From: an uncultured Clostridia bacterium
GTDB lineage: Bacteria; Bacillota; Clostridia; Christensenellales; Aristaeellaceae
Direction: 5' to 3'
DNA: 64,000 bases
Assembly (NCBI GenBank): GCA_934630705.1
Contig: CAKTWP010000009.1
Coordinates: forward strand, 14,937-78,936
Below, in pieces: positions 7,975 to 17,369 of this stretch (its first letter is position 1; every line of letters begins with the position of its first letter). The notes under the pieces were generated by a model. It saw only the letters and a program-made list of their open reading frames with translations. It was not told where the DNA came from and ran no database searches. Made by a program: the position numbers and the translations under genes.

Positions 7975-9984
7975 TCAGAAACAATACTCCGCGCCGTTTT
8001 CCCGGCAGTAATGCGCGCCGCCGGAAGAAAGCGTGAAATGATCGACCTGCCCCCGGAAGCGAATCGTAGCGCGGATCTCGCCATCGGCAAAGACGGCGGT
8101 GAACCCGGGGGCGTCCTCATCCCGGTGGAGGGGGCATAGCAGCATCAGGCATTCTGTCCGGGGCGCGGCCGTTTCCAATACCAGCCGCTCTGCGCTGCCC
8201 GCCTTGCCCTCCACAGGCATGTCCGGGTAAATATGATATGCATCATGGAGGTAACCCTTCTCCCGCCGCACGGTCATCTGATCTCCTGCCGCGGCGATTT
8301 GCAGCGAAAGGGCGCTCCGAGGCCGCGTCAGTCGGAAGGCAAGCCCCTGCTGCGCAATCTCCATTTGCCCATCCCGGGTATTCAGGTTCAGCGGACAGGT
8401 AAGCATTCCCGTCTGATCGCCCACGTCCACGCTATCCCACAGCAGGATGTATTCCCCGCCCACCAGGAAGGCCCGGCGATCATATTGCTTCCAGGCCGGG
8501 GCATAGCAGCGCCGGGCATCCGAAGCCATCAGCGAAATCTCCGGATGCAGCTGCTGATGGGGCCGGGCGGCATTGTGGTAGGAGGTGTATGCCCGGGCTT
8601 CCGTGGCCAGCATGCCCATTTCCAGATAATCCAGATGCTGGTTCTGCCCATTCAGGGTCCAGGTAGCGTGGGCTTTCGTCTGGGTATCAAAGGCCTTGTG
8701 CAGCTGCCCGCGATAGCAGGAATGCCCGGGATCCGCCAGAAACAGCTCGCCCCCTGCATAGAGCAGGAAGCTGTTGCGGTCGTAATGCTCATGGCTGCGG
8801 GAACGGGTGCCTCCGCCGCTTTCCATGGCAAACACCAGATCGTTTTCCATGGTAAAGCCGCTGCGGAGGAACTGATACCCCGTGTCAAAGAAGCAGCGCG
8901 CGCCGGCATAGCCCGCGTCTGTCGGGCTCAGCATCCGCTGCTCATCCCGATACAGCGCCAGCAGCAGCGCATCCGCCCGATGCCAGTATACATGCAGGGA
9001 TTCATCCGGTCGGCTCAGATCGGCCAGCAGGAAACGATCGATATACCATTGGGCCACGGGATTGCCCGTGAGATTGGCAAAGAGCAGTGCCTCCGGGGCC
9101 TCCATCTGGAAAAAACGAGGGCAATCATGAAAATTCACCGCGGCGGCGATGGGCTTTTCATAGCCTTTTTCCGTGAGAATGCCTGCCTGATGATACAGTG
9201 CCCATTCAAACGCCCGGGCAATCCGCCCCTCCCGCTGCAAATGCGCGTCTTCATGATTTTGCAGCGCCTGCATGGCAAAGAACAGGCAGTTTACCGGATA
9301 GGCCCAGTAATGATAGCCCTCGCCATAGCTGCCGTCGCTCTCCATATTGCCCACCCACAGATTCAGCGCGTGGACAGCCAGGGCCTTATCCGCATCCCGA
9401 GACGGCTCATCCAGCAGCATCAGCGCCAGCAGCCAGGCCACGCTGATGACGCACAGATGATTCATCACCCACTTTTTCGATTGAAACCGCACCGACGCGC
9501 CCAGCAGCGGATGGGCGTATTGCCGCAGCAATTGCAGCGCCAGCGCCCGATCCTCCGGGCTCAGAAATTCATAAGCCAGGTCGTACAGCAGCGCCACGCC
9601 CATGGTAAGCTGCGCCGTTTCCAGCTCGCCCACCAGCGTTTCCTGTCCGTCCACGATCTGGGTGCGGGGACGGTTGGGATAATGCGGCCCCTGCCAGAAA
9701 TCCACACCCCGCCCCGCCAGCTCATGAAGCACCGCGTGGGCCGCCCGGGCATAGCGCTCCTGGCCCGTTGCCAGCAGCGCCATGCCCAAATCAATGGAGC
9801 GATTGCGATAGACATACCAGATTTCCATGGTATCCTCGGGGAAGGACACCGTGCCCAGCGCCGCCACGCGATCCGCAGTTTTCCGGGTTCTGTCCCAGAT
9901 GGCGGCAAACCGGGGCGACTGGATATGCTGCCGGAGCCGATCCAGATCTGCCGGAGAAAGCAGCAGCTTTTTTCGCATATTCAT
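7975..9984 (-). CDS. heparinase II/III-family polysaccharide lyase-like protein (669 aa)
   Basis: Family of (alpha/alpha) toroid plus beta-sandwich enzymes that cut uronic-acid-containing glycans by beta-elimination. The N-terminal helical half (about 1-340) has WVMNHLCVISVAW and GSYGEGYHYWAYP, placed where the family keeps its neutralising Asn and catalytic Tyr; the second half has SHEHYDRNSFLLYAGG and LFLADPGHSCYRG, typical of the heparinase II/III domain. No signal peptide, so it should act inside the cell on imported oligosaccharides. The ATG shares one base with the stop of the next gene upstream (TGATG), so translation is coupled. Substrate is not predictable; alginate, glucuronan or pectin-derived oligomers are all possible. 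Confidence 0.8.
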   Translation of the reverse strand: MNMRKKLLLSPADLDRLRQHIQSPRFAAIWDRTRKTADRVAALGTVSFPEDTMEIWYVYRNRSIDLGMALLATGQERYARAAHAVLHELAGRGVDFWQGPHYPNRPRTQIVDGQETLVGELETAQLTMGVALLYDLAYEFLSPEDRALALQLLRQYAHPLLGASVRFQSKKWVMNHLCVISVAWLLALMLLDEPSRDADKALAVHALNLWVGNMESDGSYGEGYHYWAYPVNCLFFAMQALQNHEDAHLQREGRIARAFEWALYHQAGILTEKGYEKPIAAAVNFHDCPRFFQMEAPEALLFANLTGNPVAQWYIDRFLLADLSRPDESLHVYWHRADALLLALYRDEQRMLSPTDAGYAGARCFFDTGYQFLRSGFTMENDLVFAMESGGGTRSRSHEHYDRNSFLLYAGGELFLADPGHSCYRGQLHKAFDTQTKAHATWTLNGQNQHLDYLEMGMLATEARAYTSYHNAARPHQQLHPEISLMASDARRCYAPAWKQYDRRAFLVGGEYILLWDSVDVGDQTGMLTCPLNLNTRDGQMEIAQQGLAFRLTRPRSALSLQIAAAGDQMTVRREKGYLHDAYHIYPDMPVEGKAGSAERLVLETAAPRTECLMLLCPLHRDEDAPGFTAVFADGEIRATIRFRGQVDHFTLSSGGAHYCRENGAEYCF

Positions 9985-12017
9985 CAGAGCACCTCGATTT
10001 CGTCCTCGCCCTCCAGCAGATACACATGGTTGTTCCGAATCCGCAGCCGCAGCAGCTTTTCCTTTTCCGGGGATTCGATATACCAGTCGCCCTGTTCATC
10101 CGGCTTCATATGCCAGCCCTTGATCCGGGGCTCCGCATCGGCCGCGATGGCGCAAATGCGCAGATGCTGCCTGCCAGGCCTGGCGTCCACCCAGTTGTAA
10201 ATCTCGGCAGAGCCTTCCTTGCCCTGACCCTCGGTGTTGGCCAGAGGATGATAATTGCGATGCACATAGCCCCAGTCAAACTGCATCCGGGAGGGCAGCT
10301 TTTCCCCATCCACGAAGCATTCGCATTCGAACACCTTCATGGCTTCTCCGCCCCGGCGGAACACATACCGATGCTCATCCGCCCGATGGGTATTGAGCTT
10401 GCCATCCCGGTTGTTCACGGGGAAATGGGTGCGCATCCGCAGGGGCACCGCCGTTTCCGCCTGATCGATAATGAAAATGGCATGGGGCAGCAGGCTTACG
10501 AACGCCCGGCGGGCCAGCACCACGTTTTCGTTAAACGCATCGGTCAAATCCATGGAAAGCACATGGGCCCGGCCCACAAATGCATTGCGCAGATTCCGCA
10601 CCCGCGGAGGCTTGCGCTGATAGAAATTGCCATCGGCCGTATACATGGGCTCCACGCCGTCATAGGGATTGGCGGGCATGCCAAAGTTTTTCTCCTGCGT
10701 TTCGCCCACGAAATCGATGGTGGCATGCTGGCTGGTGGAGCAGGAATAGCGATAGGCGTTGAGCCGATAGCAGCAATGGCCCCCGTCTACGATCATCCGC
10801 TCTCTGCCCTGCACAAACTGGAAGGAGCCATGATCCTGATGGCGATGGGAGGTGACGTTCAGGGGCTGATACCCCGCCTGCACCGCCAGCACGCCCCGGG
10901 TGTTTTCCCAGCGATCCCGCAGGATCACCTGGCCGTTTTCAAACTGCATTTTTTCGCAAAGCGTGGCTTCGCCGGGCGTCAGGGCGGGAGCCATATCCGG
11001 CTGCATCAGCACGGCATGATAACGGAACTGGTTATAGAACCCAAAGGTAGCCAGCTCATCCATGCCCTGTCCGGGATCGGCATAGGTGGTTTCAAACAGC
11101 CAGGATGCCAATCCCGCCTCCCGGGGCATGCGATCCTTCAGCCGAACTGCCACCTGCGCCAGCACATCCCCGGTGGGACGGAACACCGCCGCGCTGTCGG
11201 CAAAATTCAGGGTGCGGGGCCAGACTTCCTCCCCTTCCCAGGGCTTCATATACAGGAAGCTGGCGGCATACCAGGGAATCAGATGCGCATAGCAATCCAG
11301 CTCCACCCCATTGGCCGTATCCGGCCGCAGGCGCAGCAGCAGCTCATTGAGATGGGCCAATGTCAGGCTGGCGTAATTGGAATACTGCACGGATTCGCCA
11401 TAGCTGTCCGCATTATAGAGGGAATAGGAATCCCGCAGCAGGAAAAGGGTCTTTTCCACGGCCGCATCATCGTTAAAATACAGGGCGCACACGCCGTAGC
11501 CCATCAGCAGCACGTTATACCAGTTATTGATATGGCCCTGACCCGCCTGAATTTTCTGGCAATAGCGCAGGCAGGGCTCCATGCCCTTTTCCCGCAGCGC
11601 TGCTTCCAGAGAAGCCGTTTCCTCCGCCGTAAACAGCCCATCGCACAGATCCAGAATTTCGCACATGGCCAGGCTCACGTGGGCCGTTTCCAGATGGCCC
11701 ATCAGCGGCCGCTCATGGCTGCGATACCAGGGGCCGATCCATTCCGTATCCTCAATATCCCGCATCCAGAAGGCCACGCCCCGAATCCATTGGCCCAGGG
11801 CTTCATCCCGCTCCATATGCCAGGTAAAGGCCGCATCACTGGCCCGCTCCCAGCACAGGTGCCACCATTCCTGGGTGTCGCCGGGCTGTACGAAGCCGGG
11901 AAAGCGGGTGTTGCGGTAGGTACGATTGCGCAGCGCGTCATAGAGCCGGGCCTGGAAGCTGTCCGGTTTCGCGGCGCGAAGGCGCGCCGTTTCCTGCTTA
12001 TCGATAAACCTTGACAT
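9984..12017 (-). CDS. second heparinase II/III-family protein (677 aa)
   Basis: Distant paralogue of the downstream gene with the same two-part layout. The helical half carries GHINNWYNVLLMGYG and DSYGESVQYSNYAS, matching the Asn and Tyr positions; the sandwich half carries SHRHQDHGSFQFVQG, MIVDGGHCCYRL and YSCSTSQHATIDF. No signal peptide. Start at 12017 is chosen for AGGAG 10 bases upstream; the gene begins 20 bases before the GH105 stop. Two different lyase-like proteins in one operon suggest successive steps on a mixed-linkage acidic glycan, or one acting from the non-reducing end and the other on a side chain; this is inference. Confidence 0.78.
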   Translation of the reverse strand: MSRFIDKQETARLRAAKPDSFQARLYDALRNRTYRNTRFPGFVQPGDTQEWWHLCWERASDAAFTWHMERDEALGQWIRGVAFWMRDIEDTEWIGPWYRSHERPLMGHLETAHVSLAMCEILDLCDGLFTAEETASLEAALREKGMEPCLRYCQKIQAGQGHINNWYNVLLMGYGVCALYFNDDAAVEKTLFLLRDSYSLYNADSYGESVQYSNYASLTLAHLNELLLRLRPDTANGVELDCYAHLIPWYAASFLYMKPWEGEEVWPRTLNFADSAAVFRPTGDVLAQVAVRLKDRMPREAGLASWLFETTYADPGQGMDELATFGFYNQFRYHAVLMQPDMAPALTPGEATLCEKMQFENGQVILRDRWENTRGVLAVQAGYQPLNVTSHRHQDHGSFQFVQGRERMIVDGGHCCYRLNAYRYSCSTSQHATIDFVGETQEKNFGMPANPYDGVEPMYTADGNFYQRKPPRVRNLRNAFVGRAHVLSMDLTDAFNENVVLARRAFVSLLPHAIFIIDQAETAVPLRMRTHFPVNNRDGKLNTHRADEHRYVFRRGGEAMKVFECECFVDGEKLPSRMQFDWGYVHRNYHPLANTEGQGKEGSAEIYNWVDARPGRQHLRICAIAADAEPRIKGWHMKPDEQGDWYIESPEKEKLLRLRIRNNHVYLLEGEDEIEVL

Positions 12018-13104
12018 GGGAAAACATCTCCTCTTTCCATTCAATTTCTTTCAGGCCGTTGCGATGAGCTTCCACCATGGCCAGCATGATGGGGCCGAAG
12101 GAATGGGGCTCATTTTTATACGCCCGCACATCGCACAGATACGCCTGCAGCGTGCCCTTGGCCTTGCCCTTACCGGGGCAGAGGCAGCCGTGGCAGCTCA
12201 GCTCGGTGGAAAAATCATCATGCAGGCAATAATCCGCCAGGCCCTGAATGGCCTTTTGCAGCACGGGCAGGAAGTTTTCCGGGGCCAGCACGCCCATGCG
12301 GATACCCACGCCCAGCGAATAGGCGATGAGCCCGGTGCCGGAGCTTTCCTCCCAGGCCAGATCGCAGGCGATGGACTGCCGCCACAGGCCCCGCTCCGTC
12401 TGATACCTGGCCAGCGCTTCAGCATGGCGCTGCATGCGCCGGGCCGCTTCCTGCCAGCGGGGATCCTCCTGGGGCAGATACTGCAGCATATCCGCCAGCC
12501 CGATAATGCCCCAGCCGTTGCCCCGGCTCCAATGATCCTGCGAAATGGCATTCACATCGTCCATAAAGCCCCGGGCCTGATGGAGCAGATGGTTTTCCGG
12601 ATCCTCAAACAGATCATACATCTTGAAGCACTGATCGGCGCCATAAGCGATATATTGATCCTCGCCCAGCGCCACGCCGGCCATGACCATAAACGGGGTG
12701 GTGGCGGTGATCACATCGATCCACACCTGCTGCAGAGGGAGCTTCTCCTTGGCAGGCATGCACTGAATGCCGTCCTTGTCCACGGGGGCCTGCATGGTAA
12801 TCTCCGCATACTGCCGCAGCAGCGCCTTGCCTTCGTCGTCCATGCCCCGCATCACCAGATACGCCCGGCCATTGCCGCCCACCCGGTAGGATTCAAAGTT
12901 GTACCGGGGATGATCCACATGATCGGGATAGCGGCGCAGCAGGGTCTGGGCCTTTTCCCGGATGGCGGGATTGCCGGATGCATCCGCCAGCTGGGCCAGC
13001 CCATACAGGGCCACCAACCCGGGATAATGCTTCACCTCGGCCACCTGTTCAAACCGGCAGAACACGTTGTAGGCCACGTCCAGGGTACGAATGGAAGATT
13101 TCAT
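11998..13104 (-). CDS. GH88/GH105 unsaturated glycosyl hydrolase
   Basis: Cytoplasmic enzyme that removes the 4,5-unsaturated uronic acid left by a lyase, by hydrating the double bond. The 368 residues form an (alpha/alpha)6 barrel; WSRGNGWGIIGLADML near residue 185 is the family hallmark, and the aspartates in WIDVITATTPF and FMDDVNAISQDHW are where the family keeps its catalytic and binding residues. The segment WEESSGTGLIAYSL also fits GH105. In the operon it follows the VOC gene after 35 bp and overlaps the lyase-like gene, which matches the expected order of lyase then unsaturated-sugar hydrolase. Confidence 0.88.
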   Translation of the reverse strand: MKSSIRTLDVAYNVFCRFEQVAEVKHYPGLVALYGLAQLADASGNPAIREKAQTLLRRYPDHVDHPRYNFESYRVGGNGRAYLVMRGMDDEGKALLRQYAEITMQAPVDKDGIQCMPAKEKLPLQQVWIDVITATTPFMVMAGVALGEDQYIAYGADQCFKMYDLFEDPENHLLHQARGFMDDVNAISQDHWSRGNGWGIIGLADMLQYLPQEDPRWQEAARRMQRHAEALARYQTERGLWRQSIACDLAWEESSGTGLIAYSLGVGIRMGVLAPENFLPVLQKAIQGLADYCLHDDFSTELSCHGCLCPGKGKAKGTLQAYLCDVRAYKNEPHSFGPIMLAMVEAHRNGLKEIEWKEEMFSHVKVYR

Positions 13105-13139
13105 GGTATGCCTCTCCTTTATGTTTTAATGCTTTTGAT

Positions 13140-13529
13140 TTACGCACGCGCAGAGATCAGCGCCCGATCCCGCTGGGTGATATGAAACAGATTGCCTTCT
13201 CCATCCCGCATCAGCGCCAGCTTCAGATCGGGACGAAGCACCGGCTCCGCCGCGGGCTCCACCCCCGCCGCCAGCAGCCGCTGCCGGGTTTCCTCAAAGG
13301 AATCGGTATAAAAGGCAATATGGGTCAGGCCGGACACATAGTTGTTGGCAACGGGCGGCGCTTCCGTTTTGGCAGCGTAGATTTCGATGCATGCACCCTG
13401 ATCAAAGCCCAGAAAAAAGGTGGTTTCTCCGGCCTGACGCAGCAGCTTCATGCCCAGCTTTTCCATATACCATTTTGCCAGCGCCGCCGGCTCCCGGGCC
13501 GCGATGCCCGGATGCTCGATATACATCAT
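13140..13529 (-). CDS. VOC (glyoxalase/bleomycin-resistance fold) protein
   Basis: A single-domain vicinal-oxygen-chelate protein of 129 residues with two beta-alpha-beta-beta-beta units: HPGIAAREPAALAKWYMEKLGM at the start and LTHIAFYTDSFEETRQRLLAAG in the middle. Putative metal ligands are His6, His~70 and the glutamate in GEGNLFHI. The start ATG overlaps the GH115 stop by four bases (ATGA) and a GGAGG lies upstream, so a longer start in the frame was rejected. Such proteins in sugar operons may act as isomerases or detoxify dicarbonyl products; no substrate can be named. Confidence 0.8.
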   Translation of the reverse strand: MMYIEHPGIAAREPAALAKWYMEKLGMKLLRQAGETTFFLGFDQGACIEIYAAKTEAPPVANNYVSGLTHIAFYTDSFEETRQRLLAAGVEPAAEPVLRPDLKLALMRDGEGNLFHITQRDRALISARA

Positions 13530-15544
13530 GCCTGTGCCTCCAGCCTTTCCAGCGTTTCCCGGGTCTTTTCCAGGCACCGGGGCAGGTTCATTTTCGTATC
13601 CCCCCGATACCAGTTTTCAAAGGGCGGATGCTCGGCCTTGCGCCGATCTTCCAGCAGCTTTTCCAGGGCGAACACCCCGTGGCGCAGGGCAGCCTTCGCC
13701 CCATTCCGATCGCCCGCCGCTAGCGCCTGCCGTGCCCGGCCGCAGCCCAGCGCCCAATGATACAGGCCCAGCATGATTTCCTCCTGCACCAGCATCAGAT
13801 CCCGGAAAAACGGTCTGCCCGCCGGGCATACCGCCCGATACGCCTGCGCCAGGGCGGCATAGCTGTTTTCAAAATTTCGGATACCCTGTTCCAGTGCCGG
13901 GAGCCAGGAATCCTTTTCCCCCGCCGCGCAATCGTCCTTCTGTATATCGTTCAGGCAGGTCAGCGCGTAACTTCTCGCCACGCCGTCCAGAATCACCTTC
14001 TGCTTGAAATCCGTCTGCTGCAGTTCCATCTGCGCCTGCCAGAAGCGGTCGTAATCTCCGCCATCCACCCGGGGATAATCCGCAAACGCCGCAAAATGCC
14101 CATGCATCAGCGCCGCGCCATTTTCCAGCCCGAACATCTGCCGGAAATAATCGTTCAGGAATCGTGTTTCATCAAACCGCCCCATATCCCAGACCATTTC
14201 CGCATTGGCCCGGGCGCAGAGAATCACGTCCCGCACATTGGCCACGTTCAGGATGGAATAGAACGTATCGCCCTTTTCCCGAGCCAGACGATACTGATAC
14301 TGCATTTTGCGCAGATCGGTGCCCTGTGCCAGATGCGGCCCCGCGCCCCAGAACGCCACATGGTAATACAGCCCATAACGATATTCCGGCATCCGGGGCA
14401 GCTCGAAGAAATCCTTGCCGAACATCTGGGTAAGCCCCGCATCGGCGAATACGATCACCGTGTCCTTCGGAAACCGCAGCAGCCCCTTATGGAACAGCTC
14501 CGTGCCCTCCATCCAAAGCGTGGCGGTGGAGAGGAAATCCTCCGTGCCCAGCTCCTGGGCCACCAGCTCATGCTGGGTTTGCAGCGCCTGGCTGATAAGC
14601 GCGCCGTGGGCCGCATCGCTGTCCTCAATCGCGCCGTCGTTATACCAGGCGGGGCGATCCCCCCGGCCGCGCAGGCCAAGCTGCCAGATCACGCCTTCAT
14701 ACCGGGCCCATTTCCGCACCGAAGCCCGCCAGCATTCCACCACCCGCTCCCGGTTGGTCACAAAGGAAAACTGCTCCTCCCGCCCCCGGGCGCGCCAGTA
14801 GTTTTCAAACCCAAAGTGGCTCACGCCCAGCGGCTCCACATGGTGCTGGGTCACATAGAGCCCGCGCCGGGTGACCATGCGGATCAGGTTTTCCTCTGGC
14901 GGATTATGAATATCCACAAAGGAAGCGGGAATCATCAGGTTAATGCCCAGGCGCACCGCCGTTTCCAGCACCATATCGATGCCATCCGGATGCGCCACCT
15001 GGCCATAAAAGGGATAATCGATAAACCGTGCGCCGCCGCCATCCTTCCAATCGGAGAGCAGATCCTCATCATTCAGGAACCAGCCCCGGAAGCGATAGGT
15101 TTCAGGCTTACCAGCGAGGGTGGCGTTTTCCAGCGCCAGCGCACTGCGGCGGGGCGGCTGCGCGCCGGTGAACCGGCAGCAGGGATCCACGCCCAGCACA
15201 TCCCGGCAGATGCGATACACGCCCCACATCGCGCCCCGGCGATCCGAGCCGGCCACGATCAGGTGCTCATCGGTAATGATGATGCGATAGCCCTCCCATT
15301 CCGTTTGCAGCGCCGCCGTATCCACATAGGGGGCAGCCCATGCCGCAAACGCGGCGTTTTCCAGCGAACCGATCACCACCGCACCCTTTTCCGTTGTGGG
15401 CAGGTAGCGCTTGAACAGCGCGCTCTGGCCGCAGACCTTTTTCACATCCTGCTGCAGATCCTGCACAGCCAAATGCACGCTGGCATGCTCCGCTGCGTCC
15501 ACATACATCTGCGCGCAGCCGTTCTCGTTAAACCAATGAAACAT
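13526..15544 (-). CDS. GH115-family protein (xylan alpha-1,2-glucuronidase-like)
   Basis: Family GH115 enzymes release (4-O-methyl)glucuronic acid from xylan or other glucuronate-bearing glycans. The 672 residues have an N-terminal alpha/beta domain (residues 1-150, ending EGYRIIITDEHLIVAGSDRR), the family core RFRGWFLNDEDLL near 175, the catalytic-barrel segment VIWQLGLRGRGDRP near 320 and a C-terminal helical part. No signal peptide, implying intracellular action. The frame is open 300 bases further upstream, but AGGAGGAG lies 7 bases before the ATG at 15544 and the extension is not family-like. First gene of the five-gene operon GH115-VOC-GH105-lyase-lyase. It lacks the last C-terminal domain of long GH115 members. 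Confidence 0.82.
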   Translation of the reverse strand: MFHWFNENGCAQMYVDAAEHASVHLAVQDLQQDVKKVCGQSALFKRYLPTTEKGAVVIGSLENAAFAAWAAPYVDTAALQTEWEGYRIIITDEHLIVAGSDRRGAMWGVYRICRDVLGVDPCCRFTGAQPPRRSALALENATLAGKPETYRFRGWFLNDEDLLSDWKDGGGARFIDYPFYGQVAHPDGIDMVLETAVRLGINLMIPASFVDIHNPPEENLIRMVTRRGLYVTQHHVEPLGVSHFGFENYWRARGREEQFSFVTNRERVVECWRASVRKWARYEGVIWQLGLRGRGDRPAWYNDGAIEDSDAAHGALISQALQTQHELVAQELGTEDFLSTATLWMEGTELFHKGLLRFPKDTVIVFADAGLTQMFGKDFFELPRMPEYRYGLYYHVAFWGAGPHLAQGTDLRKMQYQYRLAREKGDTFYSILNVANVRDVILCARANAEMVWDMGRFDETRFLNDYFRQMFGLENGAALMHGHFAAFADYPRVDGGDYDRFWQAQMELQQTDFKQKVILDGVARSYALTCLNDIQKDDCAAGEKDSWLPALEQGIRNFENSYAALAQAYRAVCPAGRPFFRDLMLVQEEIMLGLYHWALGCGRARQALAAGDRNGAKAALRHGVFALEKLLEDRRKAEHPPFENWYRGDTKMNLPRCLEKTRETLERLEAQA

Positions 15545-15855
15545 CCTTTTCTCCTCCTGCTGGGACGGGGACGATGTGGGACTACGCGCCTCACGCCCCT
15601 GCCAGGGCGTTTCTCCCTGGACTCGGTTCACAGCTTTTCCTGGTTTTAGGAAATCGACGGATTTTCGTGAGAAACAGCGGGAACGGCTGTGATGCAGCGT
15701 CCCGCCAACAGCCATCGCGGAATGGGAGGCAGGGAAATCATTCCCCTGCTCAGGGGTTTGGGGACGGAAAGTCCCCATCTCCCCTGTCCACAGGTATGGC
15801 AACGCCCCGCCTCCCGCACGGAAAGCGGGGCGTTGATTTGCATGCACCCTGCCGG
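15545..15855. other. non-coding gap between SDR gene and GH115 operon
   Basis: 311 bases with no convincing gene. It should contain the GH115 operon promoter, but no good -35/-10 pair was found. Hairpins are dense: CCAGGG/CCCTGG at about 15602-15620 in the GH115 leader, GCGGGA/TCCCGC at about 15677-15704, TGGGGAC/GTCCCCA at about 15759-15778, and the larger one at 15800-15835. Confidence 0.6.
15800..15835. terminator. hairpin downstream of SDR gene
   Basis: Perfect 11-base arms CAACGCCCCGC (15800-15810) and complement (15825-15835). GATTTG follows on the plus strand; no U-tract on the minus strand, which is the direction needed for the SDR gene, so function is uncertain. Confidence 0.4.
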
Positions 15856-16560
15856 TCAGCCCTTCATCATGGCGAAGGACTCAAAATTCAATTCATGGAA
15901 AGCAATGCGCGGATCGCTGGTGAGCACGAAACGCATCACATCACATACATCCGCCGCCTGAAGCAGCTTTTCCCGGGCCACCTTACGATTGCCCCAGAAA
16001 GGCGTATCCGCACCGCCGGGGTTCAGGGTGGTCACGCGGATATCCTGCTTGGCCAGCTGAATCTGCAGCCCGGAGCCGAACATGTTCACAGCCGCCTTGG
16101 CCGTGCAATACAGCGGCGCATTGCCGTTGGCCCGCAGCGCGGCCATAGAGCCGATATTGATGATCTGTGCATTGGGTCTGGCAATGGCGGCAAAATGCTT
16201 GCTGGCCAGGAAGGTGCCCTTCAGGTTCACATCCATGGTCAGGTCATAATCCTTTTCCGCCATTTCGGGAATCTGGGCAGGAATGGACAGGCCTGCCAGA
16301 TTCAGCAGCGCATCCGCCCCGCCAAACAGCGCCTTCACCTTGCCAAAGAACGCGGCCACCTGCGCCTCATCGGTAATGTCCAGAATTTCCGTATACGCAT
16401 CCGCAGGCAGCTCCTGCTTCAGCGCATCCATGGCCGCAGCGTCATTGCTGGTAAGCGCCAGCTTGGCGCCTTCCTTGGCCAGCATCTTGCTGATGGTGCT
16501 GCCCATGCCGCCGGACGCACCGGTAATCACAAAAACGCGATTCGCGATAGGGTATTCCAT
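15856..16560 (-). CDS. short-chain dehydrogenase/reductase
   Basis: Classical SDR of 234 residues: cofactor loop TGASGGMGS at residues 13-21, NLAGLS in the middle, active-site Ser in NIGSMAAL and YCTAK with the Tyr-x3-Lys pair near residue 150. NAD(P)-dependent oxidation or reduction of an alcohol or sugar acid is expected. ATG at 16560 has AAGGAGG 9 bases before it. It follows the RraA-family gene by 37 bp, and the pair is probably one transcript feeding aldonate or uronate breakdown; the substrate is unknown. Confidence 0.85.
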   Translation of the reverse strand: MEYPIANRVFVITGASGGMGSTISKMLAKEGAKLALTSNDAAAMDALKQELPADAYTEILDITDEAQVAAFFGKVKALFGGADALLNLAGLSIPAQIPEMAEKDYDLTMDVNLKGTFLASKHFAAIARPNAQIINIGSMAALRANGNAPLYCTAKAAVNMFGSGLQIQLAKQDIRVTTLNPGGADTPFWGNRKVAREKLLQAADVCDVMRFVLTSDPRIAFHELNFESFAMMKG

Positions 16561-16597
16561 AACGCAGTTCCTCCTTGCTTTTTCCGGGCCGGGCCGA

Positions 16598-17305
16598 TCA
16601 GAAGTATCCGCCCCGCTCCACAATTTCAGTGGCCTTCAGGCCGGAAAGCACCATTTTTTTGATCTCCACCTCGTTGTCCCGGATGGCCTCGGCCTTCTCC
16701 AGCACCTCCACGGCAATGGCCCGGGGCACCACGATCACGCCGTCAATGTCCGCCATGATCACATCGCCGGGAGCGATATTCACCCCGCCGATCTGAATGG
16801 GCATCTGATAGCCAATCATGCGGAAGCGGCCCAGCATGCCGTTGGAGGAGCGATACCGGGCGAACACAGGAAAATTCATTTTCAGAATCCGATCCGTGTC
16901 CCGCACGCCGCCATCCACAATCGCCCCCCGGCAGCCCCGGCCCCGGGAGGCCATGGTCATAATCTCGCCCCACTGGGCGGATTCATTGTCCTCGGACGTA
17001 TCCCATACGCAGACGCTGTAGGGCTGGATCGCATCCAGCATTTTGGCGCGCTCGGGCATTTCGTTTTCGATGAGGAGATTCTTGCTGCCCTTGATGGTGA
17101 ACGCCAGGCCCGCCACCCGCATATCCGTGGTGAGGCCCTGAATGGAGTTGGGCAGGGTCTGATACAGATAGCCCATTTCCCGCAGCACATCGTTTACCGC
17201 GGCAGTGAACACGGCTTCATAACGCTCAATCAATTCTTTGTCGCTGATGGAAAGCTGAATCTGGCTGCTTTCCTCTCTGGCTTTTTTCAGATTTTCCAGC
17301 TGCAA
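16598..17305 (-). CDS. RraA-family protein (possible HMG/oxaloacetate-type aldolase)
   Basis: A 235-residue member of the RraA/MenG-like family, which includes class II 4-hydroxy-4-methyl-2-oxoglutarate aldolases, oxaloacetate decarboxylases and RNase E inhibitors. The core has the family segment GEIMTMASRGRGCRGAIVDGG near residues 112-135 with the Arg-Asp motif GGVRDTDRI, and DVIMADIDGVIVVPR near 185. Firmicutes lack the RNase E target in most cases and the sugar context favours a lyase role on a 2-oxo acid. Start is TTG at 17305, 8 bases after GGGGGG; no ATG is suitable. First gene of the RraA-SDR pair. Confidence 0.83.
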   Translation of the reverse strand: MQLENLKKAREESSQIQLSISDKELIERYEAVFTAAVNDVLREMGYLYQTLPNSIQGLTTDMRVAGLAFTIKGSKNLLIENEMPERAKMLDAIQPYSVCVWDTSEDNESAQWGEIMTMASRGRGCRGAIVDGGVRDTDRILKMNFPVFARYRSSNGMLGRFRMIGYQMPIQIGGVNIAPGDVIMADIDGVIVVPRAIAVEVLEKAEAIRDNEVEIKKMVLSGLKATEIVERGGYF

Positions 17306-17341
17306 GTGCTTTGCCCCCCTTATTCGCTATTGTTTGATTCT

Positions 17342-17369
17342 ATGATAACAGAACCTGCCGAAAAAACAA
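17342..17369 (-). promoter_or_regulatory. putative promoter of the RraA-SDR pair
   Basis: Minus strand -35 TTGTTT (17364-17369), 16-base spacer, extended -10 TGTTATCAT (TATCAT at 17342-17347). The -35 lies in the U-tract of the upstream terminator, so the two units abut. Confidence 0.45.

Noticed and set aside
8233..12014. Long plus-strand reading frames opposite the heparinase-family genes (8233-10200, 9768-12014)
   Set aside because: They are antisense to clear family genes, have low-complexity His/Gln/Pro/Ile-rich translations typical of reversed GC-rich coding sequence, and lack ribosome binding sites.
13757..15649. 630-codon plus-strand frame opposite GH115
   Set aside because: Same reasons; the minus strand encodes recognisable GH115 motifs and codon pattern.
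15545..15847. N-terminal extension of the GH115 gene
   Set aside because: Open frame only; the strong AGGAGGAG site places the start at 15544 and the extension crosses hairpin-rich non-coding DNA.
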